Assembly: GCA_947034895.1 (NCBI GenBank) | Contig: OX344761.1 | Location: forward strand, 69,997,839-70,061,838 | Source of the DNA: Rhytidiadelphus loreus | Lineage: Eukaryota; Streptophyta; Bryopsida; Hypnales; Hylocomiaceae | Length of the DNA stretch: 64,000 nucleotides | Direction: 5' to 3' | Shown here: positions 1 through 10,837 of the stretch, one piece after another | How positions within the stretch are numbered: the first letter of the stretch is position 1 | Layout of the letters: each line of letters starts with the position of its first letter | Position numbers and translations under genes: made by a program | Notes under the pieces: generated by a model | Databases searched by the model: none | What the model saw: only the letters and a program-made list of their open reading frames with translations | Told to the model about the DNA's origin: nothing

Positions 1-444
1 CGTGCCCCATCAAGAGGGGTGGTTGAGGGTGTCTTTCACTTCCGTAGAAAGTCAAATTGTCGGTTAACTACCACTTACGCCCAGAAGAAAATACCGTGCG
101 CATAAGATTACCCTAATGGTGGAAGGGATTCTTCCCTTATCTCCACCAAGGCCTTTCCCTCCTATCTAACTCCTCCTTTCTCTATCCTTCCTTCATTCGG
201 AGGTGAGTGCCTTGAGGTTGTGGTGGAGACGTTGATGTTGAGGTGTTGTTGTTGGTGGCGCTTTGAGAGCTTCGTGGTGCCTTGTCTTGTGTAGTCTCCT
301 TGTACCCCCTAGGCTAGGACTCCGGGTTTTTATGTGTCTTTGTCTACTCTACTTCTTCTTCCTATCTCTCCTCCTACTAGTTAATTTCCACCCCCTAGCT
401 TAGTTTTAGCCAACCCCCCTTTTTAGCAAAACCAGACCCCAACT

Positions 445-745
445 TTCCTGAGCTGGACTAGCCCCTTCCCTCCCCAAGCTGGACTGGACCCTCCCTCTCC
501 AAGTGGACTGGACCCTCCCCCCTCTGAGCGGACTGGACCCTCTCTTCCCGGCTGGACTGACTTTCCCTTCCTGACAGGACTGGACCCTCCTTTGAGCTGA
601 CTGGACCCTCCCTCCCCGACAGATTGGACCTTCCCTCGGCTAAACTGGTCCTCCCTCGAGCTGGACTGGCCCTCCCTTCCCGGACTGGACTGACCCCTTT
701 CCTAAGCTGGACTGGCCCTTTCCCCCGAGCTAGACTGGTTTTTTC
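445..745. repeat. Degenerate minisatellite, unit about 20-28 bp
   Basis: A block of about a dozen imperfect copies built around CTGGACTGGACCCTCCCT with variable spacers. Read on the minus strand it gives a Gly/Arg/Glu/Pro-rich ORF (458-814), which is a by-product of the repeat rather than a gene. Confidence 0.7.
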
Positions 746-1487
746 ATAAATTATAAATGTGGGCAAACAAAAAAAAAAGAACAAACAATACAAGGAGTTT
801 TTTTCTAAGTACAACCGGACCTATTTTGGATACTAAACTTTGGTCAGTTCCCAAAATGTTTTGGGAACTAAACTTTGGAACTAACCTAGGGGGAAGTGCA
901 AAGCTTCGTTGTCAATTTGGTTTTAACGACAAATTTAGGACTATTTGCTTCCCCACGGGTTCAAAGCTCCGCCGTCTGGTGACTCTTTTAACACACAATT
1001 TAGGACTAGAACTAGACCTAGAAAGGTGAAGTCTGGTTACCCCAAGGGGCACTACTCCACTATTTTCCAACAAAAGACAAAAGACTCGGTTCAACGTAAT
1101 GCAAAAGACTCGGATTAGTAACAAATGCAAGAGAACACAAGGTTAGTGAATGGTAAGACGGTATAATCACTAAGTCATGGAACTAGAAGCCCCCCAAAGC
1201 GGCTTCGCCAAGGTACAGTGAAGGATTGCTCTAGGGTTAGTACAATGCATACCAAAGATGATCAAAGACTTTAAAGACAATGCTCCAAGGACTCCACAAA
1301 AGTTGCAAAGATATGACAAAGAAGAACTCCCACGGACTTGAACACGAAAAAAATGCAACAACAAGAGGAACAAGAGTGCTCCAAAAACACCATAGGGAGT
1401 TTTGGCAAGTGCCAAAACATGAAAAGAGGTCGAACCCACGGACCCAAGACAAGTATTGGGGGTGTTTTGGGAGGGAGAAGGGCCCCC

Positions 1488-1494
1488 TTTTATA
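1488..1494 (-). promoter_or_regulatory. TATA box on the minus strand
   Basis: On the minus strand the sequence reads CCTATAAAAGGGGGCCC, a strong plant TATA context followed by C-rich, pyrimidine-rich DNA suitable for a start site about 30 bp downstream (around 1455-1460). No conserved ORF follows, so it probably belongs to a retroelement LTR or a noncoding unit. Confidence 0.35.
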
Positions 1495-2639
1495 GGTTTT
1501 CAAGGCCCCCCCCCCTCGACTAGTAATCTCATCCATCCGGATTTTCATCCTTATTTGAGATTTTCACCTAATTTTGGGTTTTACGTTGGTCCTAACTTCT
1601 AACTTTTGAAGTTTAACTCCGAATTGCAAACGGATTGTGCCAATGGCTTCAAAAGGCCATTTTTAGTCTAAAGGACCTCCTACCCCCTATTTCTATCGCG
1701 AAAAACCCATCGGAGACTAGCGCCAACTAGAGCTAATTAAATGGGTAAAAAACTAACTTTTGGAGTTTACCTCTTTTGGCTTGGGTAACTAGCTAGGGTT
1801 GTTGGGGAGGCTCTAGGAAGTAAGAAAAGACTCCTTGATGTCTTCGTTCCGACTTCGTATGCTCCCGGGATGCCGGTCAATCTCACAAAGATTTTGCCAT
1901 AATTAATAATTGGGGGAATGTTGATGATTTCGGCTACCTCCCTCTATCGGAACACCATGAAATTTGTCGGGGCTCATTATTAACATAAAAGATGCTAATC
2001 TAATTTTTAATGAGATTTTACCGCCGCTTGGGTAATTTATACAAATTTCCCGTCGTGGCTGTTGGCGGTTGACCGCTCAGAAAAAGATCCTCTGGAGATA
2101 AAAAAACCAAGACTTTTTTGGGGAACCTCTCATGGAGTCCTCCAAGCCATGTGCCAAGTCTTGGGCTAATCTAGCACATAGTCGGTGGTGAGGCAAAAAC
2201 TGACTTCATTTGAATTACCGACAGTCAGGGAATTTTTCACACGTGAGGGAATCTTGGCGAACGGATTTCGCTATGGATACCCCGACATGTTCCAAATCCA
2301 AGAGCACTATCCGGCAGCCGTGGATTCCTCCATAGGGCTTGTCTTGGATAAGTAACACCTGTAAACTAACAATTGGGATTCCTAACATTTCATTGATGGA
2401 ATGGAAAAACTAGAACCTATCTTTGGAGATTTATGTGGGGATCTCCCTAACTCTCCTAAGACCAATCTAGCCTATCATGGTCACATGCACTAGATTTGGG
2501 CTATTTTGGGTAAGTTCCCGGTAGCCCTATTGTTTTTCACTAATTATGGGTTCTAACCTATATACAAGTAGGGTTCATGGGTAATCTAGGGGTAAAAAGC
2601 TATTTATGACCAAACGCTATACTGGTACGTGACATACCT

Positions 2640-3010
2640 ATTTTGATTCTACACCGTAGTATTTTATGCCTTAATTTGTAATAAACTAAAAATAAATAAA
2701 ACTATGAGTCCCAAATTCGTCCCCAATTAAATTGTATTATATAAAAAAAAATTGTCTTAAAAAATGAACTAAAAATTCCTGAAAATAACTCATTATTGAA
2801 AGCTCATTTTGAGTTGAATATTGACTCAATGGTCATCTAAATGTGTCTTCTATAATTATTTGAGTTGAAAAACATGTTATTTTAGTTCATTTTCAACCTC
2901 TTCTAGAAATCATTTCATATTTTATTTGAGTTGGAAATTTTGGCAATAGAAAGCTATAGTCATTATTAAACAATATTCAAAATTTTAGGATGAAATTATA
3001 GTTGATTAGA
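2640..3010 (-). repeat. Dispersed repeat, inverted copy of 13780-14296
   Basis: The segment around 2795-3005 matches the reverse complement of about 13840-14050 over roughly 200 bp with scattered changes; shared landmarks include GAATATTGA, TTTTAGTTCATTTT and AATTTTAG-ATGAAATTATAG. This copy lacks the clear CTACGTGCGGCGG terminus of the 13.8-kb copy and looks older or truncated. Confidence 0.6.
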
Positions 3011-4690
3011 AACCACTTGTTCACACGTGGTTTGTTATAGTAGAACTAAGTGCACCCCCTGAGATTAGGATTAGGATTGATTTTGCAACAATCTACTATA
3101 GATGTAAAAGAGATCATTCAGTTTCCGATCAACCTCTCATTCTTGCAAGTTAGGCTATTTAATTTTCCGATCAATTGTGCTTTAGGTGACAACTCACGTA
3201 GAACAAGACTAATAGAAGCAGAAAAAATGTTTGAGAAGTGTACATTGAAAGCATACAATGAGATCTCACAACATGGACATGTATTGAAAGCTACAATTAT
3301 CACCCACATCGATTTTGTAACCAGCCTACAGTTGAAAATAGTTTTGCCTAAATTTTGATAATTAGACAAACAAAATCTTCATGAAAAAAATTCATGGTAA
3401 TTTTGTTTTTGAGGAAAAAATGTAAAAAATTATAAAATCCTTCTAAAATTTGTTTTTTCTACTCAAAGAATTTTCAGTTTTCCTCAACCTTCCCCATATT
3501 GCACGTGAATCAAATTGCTTATTAATAAGTGGGTGATATAATCTTTGATGAAGAGCTTCATGACTCCAGTGAAGATCGCTTTCTGCACTACCAACAATAT
3601 TGAAGTGGCGATATAAAAAAAGGCTACATTAAAAAAGCATGGCCCGTTGCGGCTGGTAAGCTCCGTCGAAGGATTAATTTTTATGCTACTGTACCGAGAA
3701 GCGATTGCAATGTTAATAAACGTAGCTCCAATCATCACTGACAGCTTCGGCAATGAGCTACGATTCATTAACAATTACGATCTATTCCTCAAGCCAGGGC
3801 CCCATCGATGAATCCGAACTGCAAATTGCAAAAGCCAGAGCAAGAATTGATTGGGCCGCCGTCCCGTCCGTCCGTCGCTCCAACTTTTCCAAAAACTGCT
3901 TGAAATGTTCAAAAGTATTAACTTGGGGAGCAGTACCAAGGTGGGTGCTTTGAAAGGAAAGTTATGAAACATGCAAAGAGTGAGGCTTCATTCTTGTAAT
4001 TTTTTTATATGAAAAAACCAGTACAGTACATACAGTACTGACAGTAGTGAGGTTTCGGAAACGGGACCCGTGTATAGTAGCAGGTGTCATGTAAACTTAT
4101 CCAGTAAGGTAGATCATTTGTGCTCATCTTCATACGTTAAAAAATTTACCGACAACTACCGTACTCCTAGCTGCAGCTGGTGCAAGGGAATTCATTACCG
4201 GCAACTGGAAGCAAGCATGCTGCTCAGTGGAGTGGAGTGCTAACGTAACTGTTGAAAACGAGCTGCCTGGTTCCTCTTGTTTGAAGTGATCAAAATGACG
4301 AAATCATGCACAATGGAAATATCCTTTCGGATCATACAACGTTTGATTCCCCTCTTGTACAGAAGTGGCTGATTGAATTCCAGATCTAATAAGTCAAGCT
4401 TACTATTACAAAGCCTGAAATCCCTTGTTGTGCCAAAAGGAAACAGTGAAGCCGAAAGAAGGATCATGACCTACAGTAGGTTTCCGAAGAATGATGAGAA
4501 CGAAGAAGAAACATGGTCCGCATATCAAGAGAACCACCGGCTATTTCCAACCACTTATTTTATTAAGCAATTTCATTGGCCCATGTGCAGCATGGGGAAA
4601 TTTTTTTCCCCTTCTACAGAAATACAGATGAAGAGGATTCCATATTTATCCAGACTTTCATTCTGAAAAACAAAATTATTACTATGAATT
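3011..4690. other. Intergenic, no supported gene
   Basis: Several ORFs under 105 codons occur on both strands but none has a recognisable family. The minus-strand ORF 3484-3774 contains hydrophobic stretches; I considered it as a transporter remnant and did not accept it. 4020-4050 holds a short cluster of GTACAGTAC-type palindromes. Confidence 0.5.
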
Positions 4691-5556
4691 TTAACCCCTG
4701 AACGACTAAGGCCTTTATTCTGCTGAAAAACACTCAAAACTGTCATTTCTATAGCATAGAGTAAAAAAAATTGAAAATTGTTTTTTTCTTTCCGCATCTA
4801 ACCATAGGATCTTACACCTAACTAGTATGAGAATGTGTGGGAAAAAATTTCAGAAATTTTGATTGCACAAATTGCAAGATATCTGTGTTCAAAGTGGAAA
4901 AAAAACAAGTTTTTGAGCACATTGTGGGACTAAATTATATGACTTTGAACCTTCTTAAATCAATTTTTTTGCACTTCAAAGTTTTGAGCTTAAAATTCTT
5001 TTTTTGTGGAGAATTGAGTTGAGAGTCTAAGGGAAAAAAAATCCAAAAAAACTTAATTTTTATTCTTTAAAAAATTATTAAGTAGAAGTAGGTATGAGAT
5101 AGAAGGAAAAATCTAAATTATTAATGTCTTTAAGATGGAATTAAAACTCACTGATCCCACTGGTGAGATTGTTCTAAGAATCAAACTAAACCACATGGAA
5201 CTTTTTGTTTTTTAAATTGTAAAAATTGCATTAAAAAATGAATCCTACAAGTTATTTATTCAAGAAGACCCTCTAATTGCTTGAAAAACATGATTGTCTA
5301 TAACTTTCTCATAACAAATCCAAATGGAATGAATTAAAGATTTCCATGTAGAAAAAAATATAATCCATGAGGAAAAAAAATTCAATTTTGAAGTTTTTTT
5401 TGCTATGCCCTCTCCCCTATTTTGAGCTTATTTGGGCGTAACTTTTGTCCCCAAGTAAGCTCCAATTGAAAAAAAAATTATATTCCCATGAAGCTAATCA
5501 ATTTTTCTATCTTCAAAAGAAGTTTAAAAAAATCATGACAAAAATTTAGGGATTAA
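4691..5556 (-). mobile_element. TTAA-flanked TIR element, copy A
   Basis: It begins TTAACCCCTGAACGACTAAGG and ends TTTAGGGATTAA. The left 100 bp matches the reverse complement of the right end of copy B (28277-29208), including the block around AAACACTCAAAACTG, and the right part matches the left part of copy B (blocks around ATTATATTCCCATGAAGCT and TTCTATCTTCAAA). So this is the same family in opposite orientation. There is no transposase ORF; it is non-autonomous. TTAA at both edges may be a 4-bp target duplication as in piggyBac-type elements, or may be part of the inverted repeat. Confidence 0.6.
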
Positions 5557-7859
5557 ACAAGAAGATTTTGTTTGTTCCATTCTTGATATATAGATAAACC
5601 AATTTCCATCCATAGACTGGTTACAAAACCAATGTAAGTATCACAATGGCTTTTAATGTACATGTTGTGATCATTGTATGTTTTCAATGTACAACTCCCG
5701 GACATTTCTAGTGCGCTTGTGCTAGATATCTTGTTCTATGTAAGCTGTTACTTGCACCACAACTAATCGGAAATTAAGCAACCTAAGTTGTGAGAACAAG
5801 ACAAAGCTACTCCTACACTTTAGTTTCTCCCTTCTCACATAGAAGTGTAAAAATCATGAGACTCAATGAAAGAAATTTTGATCTTGTAAAACTTGAAAAT
5901 TGCTTTCCAATTCCGATACAACATAGAAATCCATCTAAGACCTCTTTATATTGACCCTCCCTTCAATGACATTTTATAATATTTTGCACACTTACTAAGC
6001 TACAATTGATTGAAACACAATTATTTCACATTCACTCTATTTGAACTCTATTATAATTGTTATTAAGCAATGAGATTAATTCCTTGAAGACCAAGTGGTC
6101 ATTAAACAACCAATTGAAAATTTGGGTAGATTCCTACAAAGGCAATTTTGAATGAATCTTTCTAAAATTTTGATACAAGGTGTAAACTTCTTCCACCTTG
6201 TTGGGCATATAATTTTTTCTTATTAGATGATGGAATCAAAAGTTTTTTAAGCAAGGCTCAAATTTTTTCAAGCAAGGCAAACAATTTCAAGCATCACATA
6301 CAATTCTTCTTCTACCTCTAAAATTTGATAGGTTTGTAATTGACATAAAATAGGATGCATAATTTATCAAAATAGTCCCATCTGTAGCGTAAATTTATCA
6401 CTCTAGAAGTTAAAGTTTGTTAACTTGTTGCACAAGGTTGGAAAAAAAAAATTCTTCTAACTTCAAATATTAAAATCTTTCAATCTGTGGGGTCAAAGTA
6501 TCTAAAATCTTTTCCAATCATTCCTGTAGTAGTGTAATATAAGTTTATACAACTAAGTTTTTTTCTTAAAGTTCCTTTTTTCCTTTTTTCTTGTTTGCCT
6601 ACAAAGTGGCAATTTGGACAATTTTATACTATAAATATGCTTTGGTTCTTTAGAGGTCAAGATGATTGGAATGAAGTGTATGTTAGGACCACCCATTCTC
6701 GATCAAAGACCCATACCCAAATTTGTAGGGTGCAACCATTTCCAACCAAGGCTAGAATAGATTTCCAACCAAAACTTGGGATGTATTTTTTACTCCTTTT
6801 CAAGGTTGGGACTATTAAGGTCATGACACATGTCCCGGAGTAGTGAGCAAGAAAGTAGGAAGTAGTGAGCAAGAAAGTAGTTTTTCAATGATTGGAATTG
6901 AAAAACTTTATACATTGGGTATAATTGGTTCAAACCAAGTTTGGGCTTCCGAAATTCATGGTAATTTCAATTCATGTCATAAAATTACCAAAAATTTGCA
7001 ATCCCTATGATTTCTATCTGTCTACATGGCAGAAAATTTATATTGATGGGCAACTTTGTTAAAATGGAAAAATCCTCAACTTTGGCATTTTTTGTAGTTC
7101 AGATCAAGCGAATTGAAATATACAACTGCCCTAGATTTCTTAAATCTATGTCTTTCCAAGATGTTTGAAATCTACATGTGTCATAGATGACACTTTCACA
7201 ATTCAAACCACACAATTTGAAATCTATAAAAATCCTAGATTCTTGAAATCTATACCTCTCCTAGATGTCACTTTTATGGTTCGATTGAGTGGTCTGAAAA
7301 TGGCACACAAAGTACCGCCATTTTAACAAAATTCCCCAAATTGCCTTATACTGCTCGAGAACATGGGTGGAATTGCTTGAGTGATCGGCTATGAGTGGAT
7401 CTACCATACATGAATTTGATTGAACTTGCGAGAACAAATTAAACACACGAGTTCGACTGGATCTCAGACACCCGGACAGATGATTCTGTGCATAGAAAAA
7501 CTTCCGTTCGAACCAAGTGAGACCCGGAGGATCATTGATTGCCTAATCGGCACGACTCCATCATACTTAGTAGTTGCAAACAACCCCCGAGGGAGGTCGA
7601 TCTTATAAGAAGAATCTTTTTATCGAATGTCGTTTGCATGAAGACAATCAATTGCAACGCCGGGCCAGTGTCTAAAAAGAGCTAGACTGATTATTCAAAC
7701 TCTCTCACAAAAGCACCTCGACTGAGAAGGACAATCAAACTTGGTGTTCAAAGTAGAACATGTGACGAATTGCTGACGAATGAACTGCATGAAGATAAGG
7801 TCGGTACTATAAAGTAGTAGTGTAATTCATTTTTCTAAATTTTGCTTCATTTTCAGCCC
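5557..7859. other. Intergenic, repeat-derived
   Basis: No gene is supported. 6420-6560 resembles the internal part of the TTAA-flanked family. 6840-7040 resembles 27050-27230 in the same orientation (shared blocks around AAATTCATGGTAATTTCA and GCAATCCC), so it is a dispersed repeat. 7400-7500 shares about 80 bp with 12750-12830 (blocks GAACAAATTAA and CGGACAGAT). The ORF at 7420-7608 is 62 aa with no recognisable family. Confidence 0.45.
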
Positions 7860-8265
7860 GATCGTAACATGTTCAGGAGAGTGATATTTGGGAAAAATAT
7901 ACCCAGCTATTGAGAGAGAGATCTTTGGGCACATTCAAGAGTGAAATCTACTCAGATCAGATTCTTATTTATCAGCATGAATGATGAATTTCCTCTGCAA
8001 TTTCAAAAGGTTGAGGAACACTACAAACACGACACCGTTGACAATGAATCTCTAACTTTGCTGAAACTTTTTGACAGCACAGCTTGCACCGATGCTCAGA
8101 CGTACTTCTCCTTGCTGATGACAAGTTCTACCGATTCTTGGTGTACTGTAGAAGAAGCTACTACATTGCTAGATTGCAAGGAGTTCCATGATGTGCTTGC
8201 AAAGCTATTCTAAGTCGGGATGGGTCCAAGATGTTTATTACTACTCGAGTGAGTGAAGTATCTTC
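7860..8265 (+). pseudogene. Possible NB-ARC resistance-gene fragment
   Basis: From 8219 one frame reads DGSKMFITTRVSEV. This resembles the RNBS-B motif (GSR-I-ITTRD-x-V) of NB-ARC domains, the nucleotide-binding switch of plant NLR immune receptors. Just upstream, an ORF (7941-8213, 90 aa) ends in LLDCKEFHDVLAKLF, which could correspond to the stretch between Walker B and RNBS-B, but it is in another frame and a stop lies between. No P-loop, GLPL or MHD motif is seen. A single short motif can arise by chance, so this is a weak call of a decayed fragment. Confidence 0.28.
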
Positions 8266-8341
8266 CCTATTTTTAAATTTTTTTATTTTGAAGCAAGCGT
8301 GTTCAAGAAACACACTACAAGGGTTTTTCAGTTAGGAGGAG

Positions 8342-8465
8342 AGGTTGAATTCACACAAGGTAATTATCCTGTCATCGTCAGGGATCGAACCTTCAACCAT
8401 GCCATTCAATTTGGGTACCTTACCTCCATCGCCCGGTAGTTTAGGCTCATCTCGGACGTCTATCT
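8342..8465 (-). mobile_element. tRNA-derived SINE-like fragment
   Basis: On the minus strand GGTTCGATCCCTGACG at about 8385-8370 matches a pol III B box, and about 40-50 bp upstream lies an A-box-like stretch (GAGCCTAAACTACCGGGCG). Spacing and order resemble plant SINE heads. It does not fold into a convincing intact tRNA by eye, and no poly-A tail or target duplication was identified. Confidence 0.4.
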
Positions 8466-9935
8466 TTGCATTTTGAGAAACAAAAATATTGTTGATTTGA
8501 CAACAACTGAAGGCAATCCTCCTCCTTCACTTACAGTTTCTCCCTATTCCACATAGAAACAATTAATCTCGAGTTTGATGATATTTTGAATGTGTTGTCA
8601 TTGATTCTGTAATAGAATATCATGGTTGGAGGTTTTAATTTAAATTGGGCATGTAATATATATAGTTGGAAAGCCCTCAAAAATATCTTTTCAATGGTAT
8701 ATCATATGCCAATTTGAAGCTAGATCATTGTTTTTTAGTATTGCATACATCAATTTTCAAAATATAGTGACTTGTTGCTTGTGAAACCCTAAAGGAATAA
8801 AGAGCCCACTGTGAGAACTGAAACAGGCTTTGTAATGCAGAATTTTTTCATGATTTTTTTAGAATGGATGCTAATCATACTAATCTATGTGTGAAGCTTT
8901 GTTTTGCTAAAAAATGTTGGAGAAGTTAGAAGTTTTTATTTATTTTAATGTCATAATGGGTAGCAAAAATAAAAATTCTAAAAATTCGCTACAAGGGAGC
9001 AATGTCAATTCAAACATTTTTTTGTCAATTTTTTGTCAATTTGGACATTTTTTTGACAAAATTATGTCAATTTGGACATTTTAGTCAATTATGACACTGT
9101 TTTCTTATAGTGATGGATTGATTAATTTCATTGGATTGTATAGATCATTAGATCGATTCCTATTCAAAAAAAATTGAACCATTCAATGCCAAATAATGAC
9201 ATAAATGTTACAAGGAGTTTTATTTTGTGGGCAATTATGGCAAGAAAAAACATATAAAGAGTTGTCTTTTGAACTAAATTTAAAAAAAATCCAAATAAAA
9301 ACAAAAACAAAAGATATCAATTGTTTACATAAACATTATCACCATTGGGATTAACAATTCTCAATTCTTTATAAAAGTTATTAGAGTTTTAGGCTTCTAT
9401 TTCATTAATTACCACATTCTACTTTATAATTTTTTTAAAGATGAATATGAAAGTTTTTTGGTTAAATTTAAAATAAAATAAAAATTTAACCCTTTTTCTA
9501 ACATATCAACTAGATTCACAACTTTTGGGACATATGTGAATTTTTCTAAAAAGGTTGAAAGAAAAAATTTCACCTTTTGGAAGGGCTAGAAATGCCTACA
9601 TTTTGAATGTTGGGTTCATTCAACTTGCAATTATTAGGAATATTCACTCTAAATTTTTTGAAGGATGTACTTGAATAAGTTAACTAAATTCTATGGTTGG
9701 ATTCTATGGTTGGATTTGTTGAAAAATAATTATAGATGAGGATTTTAGCCTTGCTTTGGGTATGAGTATTTTGAAGTAGTTTTGTTACTCTAAAACATAA
9801 AAAAACTTTAGAGATTAAAGTCATATTTTGGATTCAAATAATTCCTTGAAATATAGACTTCTTACTTATACCATAATGACAAAAATTGTCGATTTATCCC
9901 TTATTAGGGTGTTTATTGAACTATAAATGATCTCC
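8466..9935. other. AT-rich intergenic DNA
   Basis: No ORF of note. 9010-9080 carries several near-copies of TTTGTCAATTTGGACATTTT. Nothing else is recognised. Confidence 0.5.
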
Positions 9936-9938
9936 ATG

Positions 9939-10088
9939 CACTAGTAGAAAATCTGAAATTTCTGTCATTTTGGACGCGTTGTTTTGGACAAAATCTAACA
10001 GAAATCTGTTATTTTTAACAGATTTCTGTTAGATTTTGTCCAAAACAACGCGTCCAAAATGACAGAAATTTCAGATTTTCTACTAGTG
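9939..10088. mobile_element. CACTA-type snap-back MITE, perfect 73-bp arms
   Basis: A 150-bp element starts CACTAGTAGAAAATC and ends with its exact reverse complement. The two 73-bp arms are perfectly complementary by my reading around a 4-bp TTTT loop. It is flanked by the 3-bp direct repeat ATG (9936-9938 and 10089-10091). CACTA termini and 3-bp target duplications are the hallmarks of the CACTA (En/Spm) superfamily. It has no coding capacity. Perfect arms imply a very recent insertion or gene conversion. A transcript would fold into a long double-stranded RNA. Confidence 0.85.
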
Positions 10089-10360
10089 ATGTGAACCATT
10101 GTAAAGTAACTTGGATCATTCTAATGAACCCAAATTTGGAATCCAATAGTCTAAGTAGAGATCATACAATGGCTTATTTTCTCTTTCTATTGAACTTAGT
10201 AGGTGTGATGAATCCTTTTCTTTGCATCTAGATGTGAATGTGACCTTGAGTGGATGAATTCTTGAAATATTGGTATTAGTATTCAAGTTAAACAATTGGT
10301 GCAAGATGCATTAATACTTTTATATTGCAATTTTCTACTCAAACTAATTCAATTTCAAGA

Positions 10361-10834
10361 CACTAGTAGAAAATCTGAAATTTCTGTCATTTTGGACGCG
10401 TTGTTTTGGACAAAATCCATTAGAAGAGAATTTGGGCCAGGGGAAGGCCGTTTCAGGCCTATTCCCCTGGCTGTGAACCAAATGAACGCAGTCAGATAAA
10501 ATAATAATTAAAAAAAAAAAATTTAAATTTTTAAATTTTTAAAATTAATTAAATTTTTTTAAATTTTTAAATTTTTAAATTTAATTTTTTTTTTTAATAA
10601 AAAAAATAATTAAAAAATAATTAAATATTGCAGTCTGATGTGGCCAAACTTCGGCCACATCAGACTGCGCATGTGGCTGAGTTCCTTGCGTTAGAAATCT
10701 CAGGGAACTCACAGCCATTTGAAGGAGCTAAATTTCCCCTAATGCAGAAATCTGTTGTTTTGGACAAATTTCTATTAGATTTTGTCCAAAACAACGCGTC
10801 CAAAATGACAGAAATTTCAGATTTTCTACTAGTG
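10361..10834. mobile_element. Second CACTA-type element, same termini, with internal cargo
   Basis: The 474-bp element has the same outer about 55 bp as the neighbour at 9939 and is flanked by the 3-bp repeat AGA (10358-10360, 10835-10837). The interior differs: a GC-rich block (10425-10498), an A/T tract (10500-10625), a perfect 16-bp-arm hairpin (10630-10645 with 10653-10668) and an imperfect hairpin around GAGTTCC/GGAACTC (10679-10721). It is non-autonomous and has probably acquired foreign sequence between shared ends. ORFs inside it are artefacts of the inverted repeats. Confidence 0.8.
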
Positions 10835-10837
10835 AGA

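Larger units (their letters stand above)
1..2640. other. Gene-free, retroelement-like region
   Basis: No conserved protein is visible. The DNA is richer in G and C than most of the window, with C-runs, a degenerate minisatellite (445-745) and a TATA box on the minus strand (1488-1494). ORFs of 60-118 codons on both strands are low-complexity or show no family resemblance. The mix of pyrimidine-rich tracts, a strong TATA box and no gene suits LTR or untranslated parts of an old retrotransposon. I could not find paired LTRs, a primer-binding site or a polypurine tract, so this is an inference. Confidence 0.35.

Noticed and set aside
458..814. 118-aa minus-strand ORF
   Set aside because: It is the translation of a degenerate minisatellite; low complexity and no conserved composition beyond the repeat.
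3484..3774. Minus-strand 96-aa ORF with hydrophobic segments, faintly like an ABCG transporter membrane region
   Set aside because: No diagnostic motif, no nucleotide-binding domain nearby and no continuation in the flanks; hydrophobic AT-rich ORFs are common by chance here.
8342..8465. Possible intact tRNA gene on the minus strand
   Set aside because: B box present but no consistent cloverleaf with acceptor, D and anticodon stems; called SINE-like instead.
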